From contig JBKPNX010000146.1 in the NCBI GenBank assembly GCA_046732855.1, forward strand, positions 1 through 6,084: a DNA stretch of 6,084 nucleotides, in the 5' to 3' direction. Below are positions 1-4,773 of this stretch, piece after piece (position 1 is the stretch's first letter; the number at the start of each line of letters is the position of its first letter). The notes beneath the pieces are model-generated. The model ran no database searches. It saw only the letters and a list, made by a program, of their open reading frames with translations, and had not been told where the DNA came from. The stretch comes from JBKPNX01 sp046732855. GTDB taxonomy: Bacteria > Pseudomonadota > Alphaproteobacteria > Geminicoccales > Geminicoccaceae. The translations under genes and the position numbers were made by a program.

Positions 1-237
1 CATCACTTTTGAGCAACCTCTAAGGGCGTGAAAGTTCCGATTTTCGAGCCCGTGCTGACGTCGCCTTTCGAGACCTACGACCGTCGCATGCATCTGCGGC
101 AACGATGAAGGGCAAAATCGCACCCCGGCGCCAAGCTGCTGCAGATAATGGACCACCCGATCCTGGTTGCTCCTCAGGAAATCGCCAAGCGGCCCAGGTT
201 TGCGGCCATAGAAGGCGATAAGGCTTGCCTGCCTCAC
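1..237 (-). CDS. Partial protein with HATVVGLE motif, 2H phosphoesterase-like (C-terminus off the left edge)
   Basis: Reading the minus strand from a GTG at 237-235, the frame stays open for 79 codons to the first base of the window, so only the N-terminal part is visible. The start MRQASLIAFYG is preceded by an AAGGG-like ribosome binding site about 10 bases upstream. A second in-frame GTG at 258-256 is possible, and the frame is closed by a TGA at 267-265. Visible features are a hydrophobic beta-strand-like start (ASLIAFYG), the motif HATVVGLE at residues 50-57 and NRNF at 66-69. An H-x-T motif after a strand is what 2H phosphoesterase-superfamily proteins (RNA ligase/cyclic phosphodiesterase fold) show in their first half; the second H-x-T would lie outside the window. 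The family assignment is inference from this one motif. No membrane segment or signal peptide is visible. Being cut by the window edge and using GTG makes it easy to miss. Confidence 0.6.
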   Translation of the reverse strand, partial: MRQASLIAFYGRKPGPLGDFLRSNQDRVVHYLQQLGAGVRFCPSSLPQMHATVVGLERRRQHGLENRNFHALRGCSKVM

Positions 238-499
238 TTTAGAACGCCCTTGAAACACTATTTCTCATATGCCGCCAGCTGAAGCGCCAGTTTGGCCCCT
301 CCAGCAAGGAAAGCAAGCAAGCTCTTGGCATCAGTAGTTCGGATCGGCTGTTTGGGGGCGCCTTGGCGGGTCCGGATTTGGCTACGGGGCGCCTGTTGAC
401 GTCGACGAGGGAAGGTCCGCGATGCGATCGCGAACCAGACGTTCGACGCTGGGGCTGGAACGTTTGGGCGCATGAGCGTGGTACGGTATCTTGTGGCTA
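238..499. other. Intergenic stretch, no supported gene
   Basis: I see no convincing gene here. A minus-strand frame of 82 codons (506-258) exists, but its peptide is arginine- and proline-rich, has no recognisable motif, and starts at a GTG without a clear ribosome binding site. Its stop touches the alternative GTG start of the left-edge gene (TAGTG), so a short translated leader cannot be fully excluded. The stretch is probably the upstream region of the left-edge gene. Confidence 0.4.
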
Positions 500-528
500 T
501 TGACACTGTCCATCACGACTCGTAGAGT
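500..528 (+). promoter_or_regulatory. Possible sigma70-type promoter
   Basis: TTGACA at 500-505 is a perfect -35 consensus. It is followed by a spacer of exactly 17 bases and TAGAGT at 523-528, which matches four of six bases of the TATAAT consensus. Transcription would begin near 535. The -10 element lies inside a small dyad, GACTC-gta-GAGTC (517-529), which could be a regulator site. The next structure downstream is a terminator only about 20 bases after the expected start, so a transcript from here would be about 50 nt. It could be a chance match. Confidence 0.35.
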
Positions 529-554
529 CAGACCAAGCTCGCAGAGTGTGATCG

Positions 555-586
555 ACAGCCCGCCCAGTCCTCAGGCGGGCTGTTTT
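555..586 (+). terminator. Rho-independent terminator
   Basis: A perfect 10-bp stem, ACAGCCCGCC (555-564) with GGCGGGCTGT (574-583), closes a 9-base loop and runs into TTTT (583-586). The T-tract is on the plus-strand side only. The mirror side reads GTCGATC, so it should act on plus-strand transcripts. No plus-strand gene lies directly upstream. It either ends a short RNA from the possible promoter at 500-528 or marks a lost gene. Confidence 0.7.
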
Positions 587-808
587 GATTCGGAGGCGGC
601 GCTTTGATCGGTGGAAGTAGGTTTCTTGTTACGAAGCGGTCATGCTCCGTAAATATTAGTAACGCGCAGATGAAGTGCTCAGAGGACTGAAGTGAAGTCT
701 GGAAAAAGAGTCGACTCTGCGTTCAACACATCTGGGTCCTTCCTTGGCGAATACTGGTACGGTGCGGGGCCCCGCGCGATATTTCGCTAGCGACAGCCCC
801 TGATTCCG
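587..808. other. Noncoding stretch with several perfect palindromes
   Basis: No frame here looks like a protein. It carries the self-complementary sequences AGAGTCGACTCT (707-718), GCGGGGCCCCGC (764-775) and TCGCTAGCGA (784-793), plus an imperfect hairpin ACGAAGC/GCTCCGT (631-650). The base composition around 600-700 is more AT-rich than in the flanking genes, as expected of noncoding DNA. The function of the palindromes is unknown. Confidence 0.5.
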
Positions 809-944
809 GGTTCGCAGTCCGCACCACCGGTCGCACCTGATCGCCTAAAAGCCGCAGTATTCCTACCCTTCCGACCCACGCCAGCGTGCGAACCTACCTG
901 CGAACCGTCGCAGGCGTCGCACCTAGGTTCGCACACCGTCGCAC
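809..944. repeat. Cluster of short TGCGAACC / GTCGCAC repeats
   Basis: The 8-mer TGCGAACC occurs at 887-894 and 899-906 and, inverted as GGTTCGCA, at 809-816 and 926-933. The 9-mer GTCGCACCT occurs at 830-838 and 916-924, and ACCGTCGCA at 904-912 and 935-943. In total at least eight copies of a TCGCA core (either orientation) fall within about 135 bases. Such density looks like a multi-site protein-binding region (regulator, replication/partition or recombinase arm sites) or an interspersed palindromic element. Which one cannot be told from the sequence. Confidence 0.6.
886..934. repeat. 11-bp perfect inverted repeat with nested hairpin
   Basis: GTGCGAACCTA (886-896) is the exact reverse complement of TAGGTTCGCAC (924-934). 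Directly inside, CCTGCG (897-902) pairs with CGCAGG (909-914) around the loop AACCGT, stacking on the outer arm and leaving a 9-base bulge (915-923). The combined fold has 17 pairs. There is no T-tract, so it is not a standard terminator. It is part of the 809-944 repeat cluster. Confidence 0.6.
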
Positions 945-945
945 A

Positions 946-1107
946 ATGAGGTTGCAGTTCACCGACGCACCGCAGAGCGCCGGGCTGATCGCGCACGATG
1001 GCCTGCTCAGGCGATCGGAGTTTCTGACCGACGTCCGCATGGGCGACCAGCCGCCCGACGCGATCCTGGTCGACCCTGTGGCGGTGATTGGTTCCTTGAC
1101 CGCTGGC
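946..1107. other. Stretch downstream of the acyl-CoA synthetase gene, possible coding remnant
   Basis: No complete gene is supported. The plus-strand frame beginning MRLQFTDAPQ at 946 stays open, with GC-rich third positions (roughly 80 percent by eye), and carries on as an antisense frame into the acyl-CoA synthetase gene. The antisense register on the minus strand is also open. I do not recognise either peptide. It may be a decayed gene fragment or simply GC-rich DNA with few stops. Confidence 0.25.
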
Positions 1108-2640
1108 TCAGTCTGGATCGGGCGGGTCCAGGGTCCTGAGCTCGCGGCGCATGATCTTGCCGGTGCTGGTCTTCGGCAGGTCGGCGACGAACTGGACGCT
1201 GCGCGGGATCTTGTAAGCCGCGAGGTGGGCGCGGCAGTGGCCGAGCAGGGCGTCAGCATCGCCCGCGGCCCCCTGCTTCAGCACCACATAGGCCTTGGGC
1301 ACCTCGCCCTTGAGCGGATCGGCCTGGCCGCCGACCGCGACCATGGCGACGCTCGAGTGCGCTGCCAGCACGCGCTCTACTTCGGCCGGGTAGACCTTGA
1401 AGCCGGCGGTGTTGATCATGTCCTTGCTGCGGTCGACGACGTAGACGTAGCCGTCGGCGTCGGCACGGGCCAGATCACCGGTGTGCAGCCAGCCGTCGGG
1501 CTCGATTGCCGCGCGGGTCGCCTGCTCGTTGCCGTAGTAGCCCAGCATCACGATCGGGCCTTTGATCATGAGCTCGCCGACCTCGTCCGCCGGCAGCGAG
1601 CGCGCCGGGTCCTCGATTGCGGCGATCCGCGCCTCGACGGTCGGCAGCGCCACGCCGATCGAGCCGTGGCGGATCTCGCTATAGGCTGGGAAGGTGGTGC
1701 CTAGGCTAGCGAGCTCGGTCATGCCCCAGAGTTCGATCAGAGGGCAGCCGAGGCGCGCCTCGACCTCCTCCATCTTAGCGACCGGCATGGTCTGGCCGCC
1801 GACGGTGCAGCGAGTCAGGCTCGAGAGATCGTGGCGTTCGAGCTCGGGCGAGTTGAGGAGGTACTGGTACATCGTCGGCACGCCCTCGAGCATGGTCGCG
1901 CGATGGCGCTCGACCGCCTCGAGCACGGCGCGCTCCTCGAAGCGCGCCAGCAGGACGACGGTCATGCCGGTCATCAGCCCGCCGTTGACTACGACGTTGC
2001 CGTAGACGTGCGGCAGCGGCAGAGCGGTCACGACCGTATCGAGCGCGGTCTTGACGTGCATGGTCGCGGTCAGCGCGATGTTGGCCGCGACCGCGCGCTG
2101 GCTCTGCATGGCACCCTTTGGGTGGCCGGTAGTTCCCGAGGTGTAGCCGATGGTCGCGACCCCGTCGGGCGCCGCGTCGTGGACGTCGAAGGCGTCCGAG
2201 GCTTTACCGAGCAGCGCCTCGAATACGTGGACACCGCCCCGCTTCGCGCCCCCGAGCGCCACCACGTGGCGGACCGGCGTGTCGCGAGCGACGTCAAGGA
2301 ATGCCTCGAGCTTCTCGGGACCGATCAGGATCGCGCTCGCCTCGCAGTCGCCCGTGACGAACACGACCTCCTCGGGGGTAAGCATGACGTTGATCGGGTT
2401 GATGACCGCGCCGAGTTTGGCGATCGCATGGTAGCCGACAAGCCATTCGGCGGAGTTCAGGCCATAGAGGGTGACCCGGTCGCCGGGCGCCACCCCGAGC
2501 CCGATCAAGGCATTGGCGAGCCGGTTGGAATCCCGCTCGAGCTCGGCATAGGTGAGCGCGCGCTCGCCGACCACCAGCGCGGTCTTGTCAACGTGGCGCG
2601 CCGCCGTGCGCGGCAGAATCTGCCCGATCCCCCTGAACAT
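1108..2640 (-). CDS. AMP-forming acyl-CoA synthetase (long-chain fatty-acid--CoA ligase-like)
   Basis: Complete 510-residue member of the ANL (adenylate-forming) superfamily. Members activate a carboxylic acid with ATP to an acyl-adenylate and transfer it to coenzyme A. Visible core motifs, in the usual order, are the phosphate-binding loop YTSGTTGHPKG (166-176), WGMTE (305-309), GWLHTGD (383-389), the hinge region starting DRSKD (403-407) through GFKVYPAEVE (413-422), and the C-terminal PKTSTGKIMRREL (489-501), in which K495 is the expected adenylation lysine. All key residues are present and the length is normal, so the enzyme should be active in the cytoplasm. No signal peptide is visible. 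The start at 2640 gives the usual N-terminus and has AGGGG six bases upstream. The acyl substrate cannot be read from the sequence; medium- or long-chain fatty acids or aromatic acids are possible. It lies about 100 bp downstream of the Mth938-like gene in the same direction. Confidence 0.93.
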   Translation of the reverse strand: MFRGIGQILPRTAARHVDKTALVVGERALTYAELERDSNRLANALIGLGVAPGDRVTLYGLNSAEWLVGYHAIAKLGAVINPINVMLTPEEVVFVTGDCEASAILIGPEKLEAFLDVARDTPVRHVVALGGAKRGGVHVFEALLGKASDAFDVHDAAPDGVATIGYTSGTTGHPKGAMQSQRAVAANIALTATMHVKTALDTVVTALPLPHVYGNVVVNGGLMTGMTVVLLARFEERAVLEAVERHRATMLEGVPTMYQYLLNSPELERHDLSSLTRCTVGGQTMPVAKMEEVEARLGCPLIELWGMTELASLGTTFPAYSEIRHGSIGVALPTVEARIAAIEDPARSLPADEVGELMIKGPIVMLGYYGNEQATRAAIEPDGWLHTGDLARADADGYVYVVDRSKDMINTAGFKVYPAEVERVLAAHSSVAMVAVGGQADPLKGEVPKAYVVLKQGAAGDADALLGHCRAHLAAYKIPRSVQFVADLPKTSTGKIMRRELRTLDPPDPD

Positions 2641-2741
2641 CCCTCGCCCCTGGCTATTTTGCTCCCTAGCACCACCCCATCCGCTGCGCTTCCCGCTACT
2701 GCGGCTCTAGCTCCTCTGCTGCTGATCACCCATTCGCCCAC
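2641..2741. other. Short gap between the two minus-strand genes
   Basis: These 101 bases separate the stop of the Mth938-like gene from the start of the acyl-CoA synthetase gene. Read on the minus strand, I see neither a strong hairpin with a T-tract nor a convincing promoter, so cotranscription of the two genes is possible. The only functional element I recognise is the AGGGG ribosome binding site next to the downstream start. Confidence 0.4.
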
Positions 2742-3089
2742 CTAACAGAACAGCCCGACCTTGGGCTTGCGCGTGAGGTTGTAGATCTTGATCGCCTTCG
2801 GGATCCGCTTGGCGGTGACCTTGCACCCCTTCGTCTTCAGAAAGGCGGCGGCCTCCGGCGATAACGCCGCGTTACCGTACTGGCCGGTGCCGAGGATCAG
2901 TTCCTTGCAGCCCTTCTCGAACACGAACCGGGCCTCATCCTCGGAGATCGTGTGCGAGGTTCCGTAAAGCCGTTTGGACAGCTTCTTCTTGCGCTTGACC
3001 ACCTTGTCCGAGAGTCGAATGACCACGTCGTGCTCGTAGGTCTTCCCCGCGACGGTGATCGAGCCGAACTCGGTCTTGTCGATCTTCAT
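2742..3089 (-). CDS. Mth938/NDUFAF3-like domain protein
   Basis: Complete protein of 115 residues starting MKIDKTEFGSITVAGKTY. The pattern F-G-S-I-x-V-x-G-K-x-Y near the N-terminus, a basic stretch KRKKKLSKRLYGTSHT (32-47), the strongly conserved-looking ELILGTGQYG (63-72) and a final beta strand match the small Mth938 family. This family is found in archaea and bacteria and, as NDUFAF3, in mitochondria, where it helps complex I assembly. The bacterial role is not settled, and I infer none. The start at 3089 is fixed by a strong AGGAGG ribosome binding site. A longer open frame continues upstream to 4424, but that part is antisense to the methyltransferase gene and is not coding. The C-terminus ends KVGLFC, a little shorter than I would expect of archaeal members. 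It is the first gene of a possible two-gene unit with the acyl-CoA synthetase gene. Confidence 0.82.
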   Translation of the reverse strand: MKIDKTEFGSITVAGKTYEHDVVIRLSDKVVKRKKKLSKRLYGTSHTISEDEARFVFEKGCKELILGTGQYGNAALSPEAAAFLKTKGCKVTAKRIPKAIKIYNLTRKPKVGLFC

Positions 3090-3093
3090 CCCA

Positions 3094-3100
3094 CCCTCCT
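3094..3100 (-). promoter_or_regulatory. Strong ribosome binding site of the Mth938-like gene
   Basis: On the minus strand AGGAGGG is followed after four bases by the ATG at 3089-3087. It is nearly a full match to the anti-Shine-Dalgarno sequence and decides the start inside a much longer open frame. Confidence 0.8.
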
Positions 3101-3192
3101 TCGGATCGCTGAAGGGCCCGCTTGGCCAAAGTATGCGCCCGAGCGCGCCTTCTCGGAAGAGGCGAGGAGGTGTCGTTCCCGAGGATCCGCTC

Positions 3193-3411
3193 ATGAGCCG
3201 AGATCGACTGACCCGCCGCTGCCGGCAGACTGCTCGAGCGGCTGAGCCAGCCGAGCTCGGCCGCGGGTCCGGTGGCACTGCTGGCGCTGCTGGTGCCCCA
3301 GCTCGCCGAGCATGCGCCGGCGATCGTCGACTGGCCCTCACGGTGATCGCGATCGGTGCGGCCGTCGTGGCGATGGTCAAGTGCCAGTGCCGGGACTGCA
3401 ACGGCCGATGA
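3193..3411 (+). pseudogene. Broken holin-like small membrane protein (phage relic)
   Basis: An ATG at 3193, with GAGGA seven bases upstream, opens a 72-codon frame that ends in a hydrophobic helix (LALTVIAIGAAVVAMVK) and a TGA at 3409-3411. The middle of this frame is an arginine/alanine-rich peptide unlike a real protein. In another forward frame, bases 3230-3346 encode LLERLSQPSSAAG followed by a hydrophobic segment (PVALLALLVPQL) and AEHAPAIVDW. Joined, the two frames give LLERLSQPSS, a first membrane helix, a short loop and a second membrane helix, the layout of small phage holin-like proteins. The simplest reading is an original two-helix protein broken by frameshifts near 3225 and 3335. 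The family is inferred from layout and the LLERLSxPS pattern. The final TGA overlaps the methyltransferase ATG (ATGA), which suggests the two were translationally coupled. An intact unrelated 72-residue protein is the alternative. Confidence 0.4.
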
Positions 3412-4751
3412 GCAGTGCGCCTCAAGCAACAGGACTGGTCGCGCTCGCTGAACGGATCGAGCTCTGGCCGATCAACCGCATGCGTCCATACGAGCGCAAC
3501 CCGCGCACCCACTCGGACGCGCAGGTCGACCAGATCGCTGCCTCGATGGTGGAGTTCGGCTGGACCAATCCGATCCTGGTCGATGAGGACGCTGGCATCC
3601 TCGCCGGCCACGGCCGGCTGCTCGCGGCGCGAAAGCTGGGCCTCGCCGAAGTTCCGGTGATCCGCTTCGAGCACCTCAGCGAGGCGCAGAAGCGGGCCTA
3701 CGTCCTGGCCGACAACCAGATCGCCCTGCAGGCGGGCTGGGACGACACGCTGCTGGCCGAGGAGCTGGCTTGGTTGAGGGACGAGCGCTTCGACCTCGAC
3801 CTGGTTGGGTTCGACGCCTCGGAGCTGGAGCGGCTGCTGGCGATCGCAGACGATGATGCGGCCGGCGATGAGACCGAGGACGAGGTTCCGGAGCTGCCGG
3901 AGGAGCCGGTCAGCCGGCCGGGCGACCTCTGGATCCTGGGCAACCACCGGCTGCTGTGCGGCGACGCGACCGTGCTGGCCGAGGTCGAGCGGGTGCTCGG
4001 TGGTCAGCTCGCCGACATGACCTGGACCGATCCTCCCTACAACGTGGATTACGCCAATTCGCCGAAAGACAAGCTCCGGGGCAAGCACCGCCCGATCCTG
4101 AACGACGATCTCGGTGGCGGCTTCGAGGCGTTCCTGCATAACGCATGCGTCAACATCGTCAGCGTGACCAAGGGCGCCTGCTACATTTGCATGAGCAGCT
4201 CGGAGCTGCACACGCTGCAGCGGGCATTCACCGCGGCCGGCGGCAAGTGGTCGACTTTCGTGATTTGGGCCAAGAACACGTTCACCCTCGGCCGGGCCGA
4301 CTACCAGCGGCAATACGAGCCGATGCTCTACGGCTGGAAGGAGGGCGCCGACCACGACTGGTGCGGCGCGCGGGACCAAGGCGACGTCTAGTTCTTCGAC
4401 AAGCCGATGACGAACGACCTGCACCCGACGATGAAGCCGGTGGCGCTGGTCGAGCGGGCGATCCGCAACTCGAGCAAGGGCCGGGATATTGTGCTGGACC
4501 CTTTCGGCGGGTCTGGGACCGCCCTGATCGCCTGCGAGAAGGCGGGGCGGCAGGCGCGCCTGGTCGAGCTCGACCCGAAGAACTGTGACGTGTTCGTGAT
4601 GCGATGGCAGGAGTTCAGCGGCGGGGCCGCGGTGCTGCAGGACGACGGCAAGACGTTTGACGATGCCGTGCGCTCGGAGCAGTTAGCCCTTTCAGCCGCC
4701 TCCTCGATGAGTCGCACGCTGCCGGCCGGACCGCTCGCCTCTTCCCGGTAG
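3408..4751 (+). pseudogene. ParB-domain DNA methyltransferase interrupted by an in-frame amber codon
   Basis: One continuous frame encodes 447 residue positions apart from a TAG at codon 328 (4389-4391). Residues about 15-125 form a ParB/sulfiredoxin-like domain with the AGHGR motif (66-70). Residues about 170-410 form an N6-adenine/N4-cytosine DNA methyltransferase of the beta class, with catalytic motif TDPPY (207-211) first, then HPTMKPV (339-345), then the SAM-binding motif DPFGGSGTA (364-372). Such fused proteins are common in prophages of alphaproteobacteria. The TAG falls between GDV and FFDKP, where relatives commonly have an aromatic residue, probably Trp, so a single TGG to TAG change explains it. 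Without readthrough, the 327-residue product has the DPPY motif but no SAM-binding motif and should be inactive. An ATG at 4407 could start only a fragment. The last 20 or so residues look low in conservation and may be an altered tail. The start at 3408 overlaps the previous frame's stop. Confidence 0.85.
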
Positions 4752-4773
4752 AATGGTTTCCTTGGATGCGCGG

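Noticed and set aside
258..506. Minus-strand 82-codon frame
   Set aside because: No recognisable motif, biased composition, GTG start without a clear ribosome binding site. Kept only as a possible leader in the intergenic note.
761..826. tRNA-like pairing GGTGCGG with CCGCACC
   Set aside because: The 7-bp stem and a TTCG stretch suggest a tRNA, but no D, anticodon or T stem forms and the length is too short.
809..944. CRISPR array
   Set aside because: The repeats are only 8-9 bases, occur in both orientations and have irregular spacing. No cas gene is present.
1044..1072. Hairpin CGACCAG/CTGGTCG as terminator of the acyl-CoA synthetase gene
   Set aside because: Only 7 bp, a 15-base loop and no T-tract on the minus strand.
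886..1704. Long plus-strand open frame of 272 codons
   Set aside because: Most of it is antisense to the acyl-CoA synthetase gene, and the peptide has the low-complexity H/R/D/V-rich look of an antisense shadow. Only 946-1107 lies outside the gene.
1831..2745. Plus-strand open frame of 304 codons
   Set aside because: It is fully antisense to the acyl-CoA synthetase gene, whose motifs are all intact. It is a shadow caused by high GC.
3090..4424. Minus-strand N-terminal extension of the Mth938-like gene to 560 residues
   Set aside because: The extension is antisense to the methyltransferase. The strong AGGAGG at 3100-3095 and the family length fix the start at 3089.
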